Shown piece after piece: positions 33,844 through 44,197 of a stretch of 64,000 nt of DNA; the stretch's first letter is position 1; every line of letters starts with the position of its first letter. The notes below the pieces were generated by a model that saw only the letters and a program-made list of their open reading frames with translations, made no database searches and had not been told where the DNA came from. The position numbers and the translations under genes were made by a program. The stretch lies in assembly GCA_001457715.1 (NCBI GenBank), contig CVRF01000003.1, forward strand, positions 248,001-312,000. The letters are read 5' to 3'. Source of the stretch: Candidatus Providencia siddallii. GTDB lineage: Bacteria > Pseudomonadota > Gammaproteobacteria > Enterobacterales > Enterobacteriaceae.

Positions 33844-35367
33844 ATGAAATTGGCTTTCATTTATCAAAATAATTTAGCATGTGTATTTTTAAGTTTAATA
33901 TCTGGCTCCATTGGAATATTGAGTTTTTCTCCTTTTGATTTTTGGCCTGCATCTATTTTTTCAATTTCACTTCTTAATCTATTGATTTTAAAAAAAAACA
34001 TCAAACAATCATTCATTATATCTTTTGCATGGGGGCTTGGTTTTTTTGGAATAGGAATTAATTGGGTTTATATTAGCATAGCTATGTTTGGTGATATGAT
34101 ATGGATAATTAATATTTTTATTGTAATTCTATTAATCAGTTATCTTTCACTGTATCCAGGAATATTTGGATCTGCACTTTCATATTTTACTCCTAATACA
34201 AACACTTGGCGACTAATTTTTTTTGCTCCAGCATTATGGCAATTCATTGAATTTTTACGAAGTTTTATATTAACCGGATTCCCTTGGCTACAATTTGGTT
34301 ATACTCAAATTAATGGACCATTAAAATCATTAGCACCTATATTTGGTGTTGAAATGATCACATTCTTTCTATTTAATATAAGCGGATTATTTCTTCTATC
34401 TATAATTCGCCGTAATATTTTTGTATTAATTTACACAATAATATTACTATTCGCTCAACCATTATTGGGTTATATTAAATGGATAAAACCAGTTAAAAAC
34501 AACAAAATACAAGTAACTTTAGTACAAGGAAATATTCAACAATCAACAAAATGGGAAAGCAATTATTTAGAAGAAATTAAAAAAATTTATCTAACTCTTT
34601 CAAAACCATATATAGGTAAAAGCGCATTAATCATTTGGCCAGAATCTGCTATACCATCTGCAGAAATTAATAATCAATATTGGTTACAAAATATTAATAG
34701 AATTTTAAAAAATTCTAATACCAATTTAATAACAGGAATTATAGATTTAAGAAAGATAAATAAAAATTACAAATTATTTAATTCCATAATCGTGTTAGGA
34801 AATGATTTACATTATAGATATAACACAAAAAACAGATACGACAAATATCATTTAGTACCATTTGGAGAATATGTTCCTTTAGAAAAAATATTAAAACATA
34901 TTTCACCATTTTTTAATTTACCTATACCTGGGTTCAACCGTGGTGATTATAAACAAAAACAATTAATAGTAGGAAATACACATATTTCTGCAGCTATTTG
35001 TTATGAGATTATTTTAGGTACACAAATTAGAGATAATTTCAAATCTAATAGTGAATACTTACTCGCTGTCTCTAATGACGCATGGTTTGGAAAAACAATT
35101 GGGCCTTGGCAGCACTTACAAATGGCTCGAATGAGATCACTAGAACTAGGTCGTCCGTTATTATATGCAACAAATAACGGAATTACGGCTATTGTACAAA
35201 CTGATGGTTCAATCAAAAATATATTACCTCAATTTAAAGCAAGTGTTTTAACAACTGAAGTAACAACATCTAAAGGTGTTACTCCGTATGTTTTTTGGGG
35301 TAATATCCCAATGTGGATAACAGTTTTTCTTTTTGCTTTAATAGGTTTTATATTTAATCGTAGATAA
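33844..35367 (+). CDS. lnt: Apolipoprotein N-acyltransferase Lnt
   Basis: Adds the third acyl chain to lipoproteins in the inner membrane. The N-terminal half holds about seven membrane helices, followed by a nitrilase-type periplasmic domain with the catalytic triad in WPESAIPS (Glu), YHLVPFGEYVP (Lys/Glu region) and ICYEI (Cys), and a final membrane anchor. It has 507 residues against 512 in E. coli. Its substrates in the window include Pal and LptE. Confidence 0.97.
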   Translation: MKLAFIYQNNLACVFLSLISGSIGILSFSPFDFWPASIFSISLLNLLILKKNIKQSFIISFAWGLGFFGIGINWVYISIAMFGDMIWIINIFIVILLISYLSLYPGIFGSALSYFTPNTNTWRLIFFAPALWQFIEFLRSFILTGFPWLQFGYTQINGPLKSLAPIFGVEMITFFLFNISGLFLLSIIRRNIFVLIYTIILLFAQPLLGYIKWIKPVKNNKIQVTLVQGNIQQSTKWESNYLEEIKKIYLTLSKPYIGKSALIIWPESAIPSAEINNQYWLQNINRILKNSNTNLITGIIDLRKINKNYKLFNSIIVLGNDLHYRYNTKNRYDKYHLVPFGEYVPLEKILKHISPFFNLPIPGFNRGDYKQKQLIVGNTHISAAICYEIILGTQIRDNFKSNSEYLLAVSNDAWFGKTIGPWQHLQMARMRSLELGRPLLYATNNGITAIVQTDGSIKNILPQFKASVLTTEVTTSKGVTPYVFWGNIPMWITVFLFALIGFIFNRR

Positions 35368-35568
35368 AATCTATTAATAAGAAATAAAAATTGTTAAAAT
35401 ATTTTTTATAAAATTTTTAAAAAATAAAAAAATTAAATAGTTTTTTAAAATTAATTAAAACTATAAAAATACTGTATATATAATTACTATTATACATTAA
35501 ATACAAAATTTAAATAATTTAGTACACTATTATTCAACAATATAAAACAAACTTAAGGTTTTAATGTT

Positions 35569-38124
35569 ATGCAAGAAGAATATAATTCTAAAAATATAGA
35601 ACCTAAAATACAAAGTTATTGGGAAAAAAATAAAATTTTTAAAGTTAATGAAGATAATAATAAAGAAAAATATTACTGCTTATCAATGATACCTTACCCA
35701 TCTGGTAAATTACACATGGGACATGTTCGAAACTATACTATTGGTGATGTTATATCTCGTTATCAACGTATGTTAGGGAAAAACGTTCTTCAACCCATAG
35801 GTTGGGACGCATTTGGATTGCCAGCAGAAAATGCAGCTATAAAAAATAATACAAATCCATCAACTTGGACTTATTCAAATATTGAATATATGAAAAATCA
35901 ATTAAAAATATTAGGGTTAAGTTATGATTGGGATCGAGAAATAACAACTTGTACACCAGAATATTACCATTGGGAACAATGGTTTTTCATCAAGTTATAC
36001 GAAAAAAAATTAGCATATAAAAAAATATCATTAGTTAATTGGTGTCCACATGATTTAACCGTACTTGCTAATGAACAAGTAATTAATAATCGATGTTGGA
36101 ACTGTAATACTACTGTAGAACACAAAGAAATTTCACAATGGTTTATAAAAATAACGTCATATGCAGAAGAATTGTTAAATGATCTTAACCTTCTTGAGGG
36201 TTGGCCTGAACAAGTTAAAAGAATGCAAAGAAATTGGATTGGACGCTCAGAAGGTGTTGAAATACAATTCAAAATTATGAATACAAATAAATATATAATC
36301 ATATACACTAAATATTTAAATATATTAATGGGAGTAACATATATAATAATTGCTGCAGACAATCCTCTATCAAAAGAAGTGTCTGTCAATAATTACAAAA
36401 TTATAGAGTTTATTAATAAATGCAAAAAAAATAAAAACACAGAAGCTGATATAGCAAAAATAAATAAAAATGGAATATCAACAGGTATGTATGTAATCCA
36501 TCCTTTAACTAAAGAGAAATTACCAATTTGGATTGTTAATTTTATATCGATGAACTACAACAATGGAGTCGATATAGCAATACCAGCTCATAATCAAAGA
36601 GATTTAGAATTTGCTAAAAAATATAAACTCCCTATTAGGAAAGTTATTACATGTATTGAAAATAATAAAACTAATTTATTAGAAAAAACAATTACTAGAA
36701 AAAAAATTTTAATTAACTCAGGTGAGTTTAATGGATTAGATGACAAAAAAGCTTCTAATTTAATACTAAAAAAACTTATAACATTAGGTATTGGTAAATA
36801 TAAAATTAAATATCGATTACGTGATTGGTGTGTTTCGCGACAACGTTTTTGGGGTGCACCTATTCCTATGGCAACAATAAAAAACGGAGATATAATACCT
36901 ATCCCAGAAAATCAATTACCAGTACTTTTACCTGAAAATATAAAAAATAATCACATATGGAAACAAATAAGCATCAATAATAAGGAAGCGATACGAGAAA
37001 CAGATACTTTTGATACTTTTATTGAATCATCATGGTATTACGCAAGATATGCTTGTCCAAACTATAATCAAGCAATGCTTAACACAACAGCTACAAATTA
37101 TTGGTTACCAGTAGATCAATATATAGGCGGTGTAGAACACGCGACTATGCATTTAATGTATTTTCGTTTTTTTCATAAATTAATGCGTGATGCAGGTATC
37201 ATAAAATTTAACGAACCAGTTAAACGATTACTGTGTCAAGGTATGGTGCTTTCTAACGCTTTTTATTATATCGGTAATAATGGACAACGTGTTTGGGTTT
37301 CTAAAGAAAATACTTTTATAGAACGTGATAATAAAAATAATATTATTAAAGCTATAGATAATAATGGAAATGAATTAATCTACGCTGGAATGATTAAAAT
37401 GTCTAAATCAAAAAACAACGGAGTAAATCCAGAGACAATAATAAAAAAATACGGAGCAGATACATTACGTTTATCTATAATGTTTGCTGCTCCACCGGAG
37501 TCAAGTCTTGAGTGGCATGAATCCAACATTGAAGGTGCTAATAGATTTATTCATAAAATATGGCGATTAGTTTATAATCATTTACAAAAAAAACCAACAC
37601 ATATTTTAAATCTTAATAATTTAACATTAGAACAAAAAAAATTACGATATTTTTTACATAAAACAATCTCCAAAGTTACTGATGATATAGGACGTAGATA
37701 TGCATTTAATACAGCAATTGCAGAAATTATGAAATTCACAAATAAATTATCACTTGCACCACAGAATACAGATCAAGATCGCGGGTTAATTCAAGAATCT
37801 TTAGAAGCAATTATTTTAATGCTGTCACCAATTATTCCGCATGTATGTTTTAAATTATGGCGTATTTTAGGTCATAAAAAAGATATTGACTTTGCAAAAT
37901 GGCCAACAGTTGATAACAAAGCTATAATTTGTAATAGTAAATTAATTATAGTTCAAGTAAATGGTAAAACTAGAGGATGTATTAAAATCAATGCAAACTT
38001 AAATAAAACTTCTGTTTTCGAAATAGCAAAAAAAGAATATAATATCGCAAAACATATTAATAAAGGTATTATTTCTAATATAATTTATATACCTGATAAA
38101 ATATTAAATATTATTATTAATTAA
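35569..38124 (+). CDS. leuS: Leucyl-tRNA synthetase with a degenerate editing site
   Basis: A class I synthetase of 851 residues (E. coli 860). The synthetic site is intact: HMGH at 49-52 and KMSKSKNN in the C-terminal half. The CP1 editing domain is full length and in frame, but its signature is broken: the E. coli TTRPDT at 247-252 reads TKYLNI here (T248K, R249Y, P250L, D251N, T252I). The second motif, GTGAV in E. coli, reads NNGVD at 331-335, and D342 is N, while D345 is kept. Loss of mischarged-tRNA hydrolysis is inferred. The gene starts the leuS-lptE-holA-nadD group. Confidence 0.97.
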   Translation: MQEEYNSKNIEPKIQSYWEKNKIFKVNEDNNKEKYYCLSMIPYPSGKLHMGHVRNYTIGDVISRYQRMLGKNVLQPIGWDAFGLPAENAAIKNNTNPSTWTYSNIEYMKNQLKILGLSYDWDREITTCTPEYYHWEQWFFIKLYEKKLAYKKISLVNWCPHDLTVLANEQVINNRCWNCNTTVEHKEISQWFIKITSYAEELLNDLNLLEGWPEQVKRMQRNWIGRSEGVEIQFKIMNTNKYIIIYTKYLNILMGVTYIIIAADNPLSKEVSVNNYKIIEFINKCKKNKNTEADIAKINKNGISTGMYVIHPLTKEKLPIWIVNFISMNYNNGVDIAIPAHNQRDLEFAKKYKLPIRKVITCIENNKTNLLEKTITRKKILINSGEFNGLDDKKASNLILKKLITLGIGKYKIKYRLRDWCVSRQRFWGAPIPMATIKNGDIIPIPENQLPVLLPENIKNNHIWKQISINNKEAIRETDTFDTFIESSWYYARYACPNYNQAMLNTTATNYWLPVDQYIGGVEHATMHLMYFRFFHKLMRDAGIIKFNEPVKRLLCQGMVLSNAFYYIGNNGQRVWVSKENTFIERDNKNNIIKAIDNNGNELIYAGMIKMSKSKNNGVNPETIIKKYGADTLRLSIMFAAPPESSLEWHESNIEGANRFIHKIWRLVYNHLQKKPTHILNLNNLTLEQKKLRYFLHKTISKVTDDIGRRYAFNTAIAEIMKFTNKLSLAPQNTDQDRGLIQESLEAIILMLSPIIPHVCFKLWRILGHKKDIDFAKWPTVDNKAIICNSKLIIVQVNGKTRGCIKINANLNKTSVFEIAKKEYNIAKHINKGIISNIIYIPDKILNIIIN

Positions 38125-38150
38125 ATTTATTTATATAATCTGGAGATTTA

Positions 38151-38663
38151 ATGCTTCGTATAATAATTTTATTATTACTTACATTAAATATTACAAGTTG
38201 CGGTTTTAATTTCCAAAATAAATATCAATATAATAACATAAAAACATTACAAATAATTTCAAATAAACAAATAAATTATTTTATAAAGTTTCTTATTGAA
38301 GAAATTAAATTAAATAATATTAAATTAATAAATACAAATAATGATAATAAAACACCAATTTTAAAAATAATCAACTTTTATGAAGATACACAAACTTTAT
38401 CAATTTTTCAAAATGGAAAAGCAGCAGAAAAACAATTATCATTTATTGTTAAAGCAGAACTATTAATGTGTAATAATAAAAGTTATTTATTAAATATTAA
38501 AATTGATCGAACTTTTTTTGATAACCCATTAGAAGCATTGGCAAAAGACTCTGAAAAAGATATTATACTTCAAGAAATGCAAGAACAAGCAGCGTATAAA
38601 TTAATACAAAATTTACTTATCACATATTCATCTGAATTTAAAAAAATAAAATTTAACACATAA
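38151..38663 (+). CDS. lptE: LPS assembly lipoprotein LptE
   Basis: An outer-membrane lipoprotein that plugs the LptD barrel for lipopolysaccharide export. The 170 residues have a short signal peptide with lipobox ITSC (Cys at 17) followed by GFNF, the typical CGF start. The remainder is poorly conserved, as in the family, but ALAKDSEKDIILQEMQEQA matches the LptE C-terminal helix. It follows leuS by 26 bp, with a GGAG site. Confidence 0.9.
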   Translation: MLRIIILLLLTLNITSCGFNFQNKYQYNNIKTLQIISNKQINYFIKFLIEEIKLNNIKLINTNNDNKTPILKIINFYEDTQTLSIFQNGKAAEKQLSFIVKAELLMCNNKSYLLNIKIDRTFFDNPLEALAKDSEKDIILQEMQEQAAYKLIQNLLITYSSEFKKIKFNT

Positions 38664-38678
38664 AAAATAATTAGAAAA

Positions 38679-39722
38679 ATGATTTATATTAACTATGAAC
38701 AATTAATTTCTTCACTAAAAAAAACACTAAAAAATTTCTACATAATCTGTAGTGAAGAATATCTCTTTATTCAAGATAGCATTGATAATATTCGTAATAC
38801 TGCAAAACTAGAAGGATTCAAAGAACATTCAACTTTTTTTATTGAAAAAAATACTGATTGGAACATAATATTATCGCTTTGTAATACATTTAGTCTTTTT
38901 TCTCATAAAAAAACACTTACATTAATATTTCATAAAAATAATTTAAACTCACTTTTATATGAAAAAATTAATCAATTAATAAAAATGATTCACCAAAAAT
39001 TGATATTAATTTTATGTTGTAATAAAATAATTAAATTTAAAAAAAATAATATTTTATTTAAATCAATAATAAACAAAAATTGTATTTATGTAAATTGTCT
39101 TATACCAGAATATAAATATCTACCACAATTGGTTAATAAAATAGCTTATAATATGAAACTTTCACTAGAAAAAGAAGCATGTCAATTACTTTGTTATTGT
39201 TATGAAGGAAATTTACTAGAACTTAAACAAGTATTAGAGCTATTAACTATAATTTATCCTTACGGTAAATTAACTTACTCCTGTATAAAAACCATAATAA
39301 ATGATTCATCATATTTTACATCATACAATCTTATTAATGCTATATTAAAAGGTAATTCTTACCGAGCATATCATATATTAAAAAAATTAGAACAAGAAAA
39401 CGTTGATCCATTAATATTATTACGTAATATTCAAAAAGAATTAATATTACTTTTAACGTTTAAACGTCAATTATCATATACATCATTGAAATCTTTATTC
39501 GATGAACAAAAAATATGGCAACGACACCGTTTTCTATTAAAAATAGCATCACAACGAATAAGTTTAGATCAACTACAATATATTTTTATGCTTTTAACAA
39601 AAATAGAACTTAATATAAAAAAAAATATCACTAATTTTATATGGCTTGAACTTCAGTCATTATCTGTGTTAATATGCAAAAATAATTATAAAAAAGATTT
39701 TTATTCATGTTTTTTAACATAA
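38679..39722 (+). CDS. holA: DNA polymerase III delta subunit HolA
   Basis: The clamp-loader delta subunit that opens the beta clamp. The 347 residues match the family length (E. coli 343). Recognisable parts are the N-terminal YIICSEEYLFIQDSIDNIR, the LCYCYEGNLLELKQVLE domain II segment, and the collar-domain ILRNIQKELILL-type helix. Sequence drift is strong and lysine/asparagine-rich. It lies between lptE and nadD, as in E. coli. Confidence 0.9.
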   Translation: MIYINYEQLISSLKKTLKNFYIICSEEYLFIQDSIDNIRNTAKLEGFKEHSTFFIEKNTDWNIILSLCNTFSLFSHKKTLTLIFHKNNLNSLLYEKINQLIKMIHQKLILILCCNKIIKFKKNNILFKSIINKNCIYVNCLIPEYKYLPQLVNKIAYNMKLSLEKEACQLLCYCYEGNLLELKQVLELLTIIYPYGKLTYSCIKTIINDSSYFTSYNLINAILKGNSYRAYHILKKLEQENVDPLILLRNIQKELILLLTFKRQLSYTSLKSLFDEQKIWQRHRFLLKIASQRISLDQLQYIFMLLTKIELNIKKNITNFIWLELQSLSVLICKNNYKKDFYSCFLT

Positions 39723-39725
39723 AAA

Positions 39726-40388
39726 ATGATATTGATTAATAATCACCAAAAAATACTTGTATTTTTTGGTGGGACATTTGACCCAATACATTATGGACAT
39801 ATACATCTACTTGAATCTTTAGCTAAACAAATAAAACTAAAAAAAATTTTTTTATTACCAAATAATATACCTCCACATAAAAAACAACCAATAGCAAACC
39901 CTAACCAACGACTAGAAATGATTAAATTAGCTATTCAAGCTAAACCATTATTTGAAATAAATACACAAGAATTTGAAAAAAACACAATATCATATACCAT
40001 AGATACAATAAAATCATTAAGATATCAATTTGGAAAACACCAACCAATAGCATTTGTTTTAGGACAGGATGCTTTACTTTCAATTAATACATGGAATAAT
40101 TGGGATAAATTATTAGAAAATTGCCATTTAGTAGTTTGTCCACGTTTTGGTTATACAAGAAACTTTTACACAAAAAAAATACAATTATGGTTACTAAAAC
40201 ACAAAACAAACGATTTTAATCAATTAAAAATATATCCAAATGGATATATTTTTTTAGTTCAAACTAAATTAAAAAATATCTCAGGAACGAAAATCAGACA
40301 AAAACTTACTTCTGGTGAATCATGTGTTAAATTAATTCCTAAAACAGTTATCAACTATATTAAACAACAAAAACTTTATTTAAAATAA
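39726..40388 (+). CDS. nadD: Nicotinate-mononucleotide adenylyltransferase NadD
   Basis: Makes deamido-NAD from nicotinate mononucleotide and ATP. The 220 residues contain the nucleotidyltransferase motif GGTFDPIHYGH near 15-25, NNIPPHK, and the C-terminal ISGTKIR (ISxTxxR) motif. It starts 4 bp after holA. In E. coli cobC and then rsfS-rlmH follow before mrdA; here only 230 bp without a gene are left. Confidence 0.96.
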   Translation: MILINNHQKILVFFGGTFDPIHYGHIHLLESLAKQIKLKKIFLLPNNIPPHKKQPIANPNQRLEMIKLAIQAKPLFEINTQEFEKNTISYTIDTIKSLRYQFGKHQPIAFVLGQDALLSINTWNNWDKLLENCHLVVCPRFGYTRNFYTKKIQLWLLKHKTNDFNQLKIYPNGYIFLVQTKLKNISGTKIRQKLTSGESCVKLIPKTVINYIKQQKLYLK

Positions 40389-40618
40389 TTTTTTATAACT
40401 ACTTTTATTACAAAAAAAATATCTTTAGATTAAATAAATATTAAATTTACTAAAAATTTCAACAGAATTAAACTAAATAACTTAATAAATTACTATTTGT
40501 TATCATAACTTATTTTTTTATATCTTATTGCAATTTTTCTTTAAAAAACTTATATAAGAATTTATTTTATAATTAACGTTTTTTATAAAAAAAAATTAAA
40601 ATATTAAAAAACAATAAT

Positions 40619-42481
40619 ATGATGAAAAAATACCGATACTCATTTAGAGATTATACCGCTGAATCAACTTTATTTATTCGTCGGACATTTATTGCATTTA
40701 TAGTTATAGTTATTTTAATCTCAATTATTATCATCAATTTATATAGATTACAAATAGTACACCATGAAGAATATAAAACTCGATCAAATGATAACAGAAT
40801 AAAATTAGTCCCTATTTCACCAAGCAGAGGTATTATCTATGATAGGATGGGAAGACAGCTAGCACTAAATAATACTTTTTATCAACTTGAAATAATCCCT
40901 GAAAAAATAGAAAACCTACAAAAAACATTTAATAATCTACGAGATATTGTTGATTTAACAAATGAAGATATTATTAATTTTGAAAAAGAACGTAAACGAT
41001 CTCGTAAGTTTACATCTATTTCTTTAAAAAACCAATTAAGTGAAGTGCAAGTTGCACATTTTGCTGTAAATCAACATCGTTTTCCAGGACTTGAAATAAA
41101 AAGTTACCAACGGCGTTTATATCCTTATGGTTCTGCTTTAACACACGTAATTGGTTATGTTGCGAAAATTAATGATAAAGATATTGACCGTCTTGATAAA
41201 GAAGATCTGTTATCAAACTACTCTGCTAGCCGTGATATTGGTAAATTAGGAATAGAACGATATTATGAAAATATTTTACACGGTAAAACAGGATATGAAG
41301 AAGTAGAAGTGAATAATCGCGGACGGATAATACGTCAACTTCATGAGCAATCACCACAAGCAGGTCGTGATATATATTTAACTATTGATTTAGAATTACA
41401 AATTTATATTGAAAAAATTTTAACAACCAGCCGTGCTGCTGTAATTGTAACAGATCCACGTAATGGAGAAATCTTAGCATTAGTATCAAATCCAAGTTAT
41501 GACCCTAATCAGTTTGTAACTGGTATTTCAAGTAAAGATTATCAATCATTATTACATAATTCCGACAAGCCGCTAATAAATAGAGCAACACAAGGGTTAT
41601 ATCCACCAGCTTCAACTATTAAACCATTTATTTCAGTAGCAGCTTTAAGTGAAAAAGTGATTACACCAAATACTTTTATTTTTGATCCAGGATGGTGGCA
41701 GCTCCCAGGATCAGAAAAACGCTATCGTGATTGGAAGCGATGGGGACATGGTAAACTAAATATAGTAAAATCAATTATTGAATCTTCTGACACCTTTTTT
41801 TATCAAATTGCTTACGATATGGGAATTGATAGATTATCAGAATGGATGACAAATTTTGGTTTTGGTGAATACACTGGTATTGATATCACTGAAGAACGAA
41901 CTGGAATCATGCCAACACGTGAGTGGAAACAAAAAAGATATAAAAAACCTTGGTACCAAGGAGACACAATACCTATTGGTATTGGACAGGGTTATTGGAC
42001 AGCAACCCCTATACAAATATCCAATGCATTAATGATGCTAATTAATAATGGATATATAAAAACACCACATTTATTATATAGCACCAAATTAGGTGATCTT
42101 ATTACTTTTTATAAAGATAAAAAAACAAAACAAATTAATGGTGTAAATTCTAATTTTTGGGATATTGTAAAACAAGGAATGTATGGAGTAGCAAATGCTA
42201 CTAATGGAACTGGAAAACATAATTTTTTTGGTACTACATATAAAGTAGCTGCAAAATCTGGTACAGCACAAGTATTTAGTTATGACAGTTATAACGCGAA
42301 TAAAGTAGCTGAACATTTAAGAGATCATAAATTAATGATTGCGTATGCTCCTTATGAAAAACCATCTATAGCAATTGCTATTATTCTAGAAAATGGAGGG
42401 GTTGGTTTATCTGTAGGAGATCTTGTACGTCAAATTTTTGATTTTATATTACTTCATAATAACAAAAACAATTTAAAATAA
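40619..42481 (+). CDS. mrdA: Penicillin-binding protein 2
   Basis: The peptidoglycan transpeptidase of the elongasome. One membrane anchor at about 23-44, a dimerisation domain, and a transpeptidase domain with the SxxK motif S332-T-I-K335, the second motif SSD near 389-391, and KSGTAQ. The 620 residues compare with 633 in E. coli. Two adjacent ATGs (40619, 40622) are possible starts; no clear Shine-Dalgarno decides. It is paired with rodA downstream. Confidence 0.97.
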   Translation: MMKKYRYSFRDYTAESTLFIRRTFIAFIVIVILISIIIINLYRLQIVHHEEYKTRSNDNRIKLVPISPSRGIIYDRMGRQLALNNTFYQLEIIPEKIENLQKTFNNLRDIVDLTNEDIINFEKERKRSRKFTSISLKNQLSEVQVAHFAVNQHRFPGLEIKSYQRRLYPYGSALTHVIGYVAKINDKDIDRLDKEDLLSNYSASRDIGKLGIERYYENILHGKTGYEEVEVNNRGRIIRQLHEQSPQAGRDIYLTIDLELQIYIEKILTTSRAAVIVTDPRNGEILALVSNPSYDPNQFVTGISSKDYQSLLHNSDKPLINRATQGLYPPASTIKPFISVAALSEKVITPNTFIFDPGWWQLPGSEKRYRDWKRWGHGKLNIVKSIIESSDTFFYQIAYDMGIDRLSEWMTNFGFGEYTGIDITEERTGIMPTREWKQKRYKKPWYQGDTIPIGIGQGYWTATPIQISNALMMLINNGYIKTPHLLYSTKLGDLITFYKDKKTKQINGVNSNFWDIVKQGMYGVANATNGTGKHNFFGTTYKVAAKSGTAQVFSYDSYNANKVAEHLRDHKLMIAYAPYEKPSIAIAIILENGGVGLSVGDLVRQIFDFILLHNNKNNLK

Positions 42482-42523
42482 CCCCTGTAAATCCAGGATA
42501 CTATAATATAAACAATAAATATT

Positions 42524-43636
42524 ATGACAGACAATAAGAAAAAAAAATCATTATTTACTCGTCTGCATATTGATATACCAATGTTATTAATTATTATTAC
42601 TATACTTATATATAGCATTTTAATTATGTGGAGTGCATGCGGGCAAGATTTTGATAAAATAGAGAAAAAATTTGGACAAATTACCACTGGTTTTATTGCT
42701 ATGCTTATAATGGCACAAATTCCTCCTAGGGTATATGAAAATCTTGCTATTCATTTGTTTATTTTTTGTATAATTTTATTAATTCTTGCGGATATTTTTG
42801 GAGAAGTAACTAAAGGAGCTCAAAGATGGTTAGATTTAGGATTTATTCGTTTTCAACCTTCAGAAATTGCAAAAATTGCAGTACCTTTAATGGTTGCTCG
42901 TTTTATGAACCGAGATCTGTGTCCACCATCTTTTAAAAATACATTAATTGCTTTATCACTAATAACAATTCCTACATTATTAGTTGCAATTCAACCAGAT
43001 TTAGGAACGTCAATACTTATTGCTGCTTCTGGTTTATTTGTTTTATTTTTTGCAGGTATGAGTTGGAAATTAATTACTGCAGCAATAATAATTCTAGCAT
43101 CTTTTATTCCTATTCTTTGGTTTTTTTTAATGCATGATTACCAACGAGACAGAATTATGATGTTATTAAATCCAGAATCTGATCCATTAGGAGCTGGGTA
43201 TCATATTATCCAATCTAAAATCGCAATAGGTTCAGGTGGTTTAATTGGAAAAGGATGGTTACAAGGAACTCAATCACAACTTGAATTTCTTCCTGAAAGA
43301 CACACAGATTTTATCTTTGCTGTTTTAGCTGAAGAATTAGGGTTAATTGGTGTCTTAATACTCCTAATGTTATATATATTTCTAATTATTAGAGGATTAT
43401 ATATAGCAACTAATGCACAAAACACTTTTGGTAAAGTTATTGTAGGTGGTTTAATTTTAATATTTTTTATTTATTTATTTGTAAATATTGGAATGGTTAG
43501 CGGGATTTTACCTGTAGTTGGGGTTCCTTTGCCTTTAGTTAGTTACGGTGGATCTGCTCTTATTGTGTTAATGTCAGGATTCGGTATAATAATGTCAATA
43601 CATACACATAGAAGATTTTTATCTAAAAGTTTATAA
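42524..43636 (+). CDS. mrdB: RodA, SEDS peptidoglycan glycosyltransferase
   Basis: The polymerase partner of PBP2 in cell elongation. The 370 residues hold about ten membrane helices; the SEDS signatures [41 protein letters not shown] and [11 protein letters not shown] are intact. It lies 42 bp after mrdA. rlpA, dacA and lipB, which follow in E. coli, are absent. Confidence 0.97.
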   Translation: MTDNKKKKSLFTRLHIDIPMLLIIITILIYSILIMWSACGQDFDKIEKKFGQITTGFIAMLIMAQIPPRVYENLAIHLFIFCIILLILADIFGEVTKGAQRWLDLGFIRFQPSEIAKIAVPLMVARFMNRDLCPPSFKNTLIALSLITIPTLLVAIQPDLGTSILIAASGLFVLFFAGMSWKLITAAIIILASFIPILWFFLMHDYQRDRIMMLLNPESDPLGAGYHIIQSKIAIGSGGLIGKGWLQGTQSQLEFLPERHTDFIFAVLAEELGLIGVLILLMLYIFLIIRGLYIATNAQNTFGKVIVGGLILIFFIYLFVNIGMVSGILPVVGVPLPLVSYGGSALIVLMSGFGIIMSIHTHRRFLSKSL

Positions 43637-44197
43637 TATTTAATTATAAATTAAATATAAAAATTTAACATTTTTAATAAACATATTTATATATTTTATA
43701 TTATTATTTATAATAAAAAATTAAAATCATTTATATCATTAAAAATATTATTTATATTTTATATATCATAATTTTATAAATTAAAATTAATATATATTTT
43801 ATTAAAAATATTTAAAAATTAATATTAATTAACAATGATAAATATATAATAAAAAATATCTTAATATTCTATATTAGAATATATTTAAATTATAAAATTT
43901 TATTTTTAAAAAAATTTTAATAATTAATTAATATCAAATTATTAATCAAAATAGTAAATTATAAAATATAATACTATTGCAATAAATAATTATTTAATTA
44001 TTATAAATCTATATAAATTAACAATATATAATATATTTAATTATATATATTTATTATTAATACATATAATAATAATTAATTTAAACTTTAATTAAATATT
44101 TTGATTTTAAAAATAAAACTTACAAAATATATTACTTTAATATATTATATATGATTAAATATCATATAAACTCAATTTATTTATACTAATATATAAA
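43637..44197. other. Spacer at the mrdB-gpsA synteny break
   Basis: These 561 bp of A/T drift separate an E. coli 14-15 minute block from an 81-82 minute block. I see only short palindromes (for example ATATTCTA/TAGAATAT near 43866-43884) and no gene. Confidence 0.6.
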
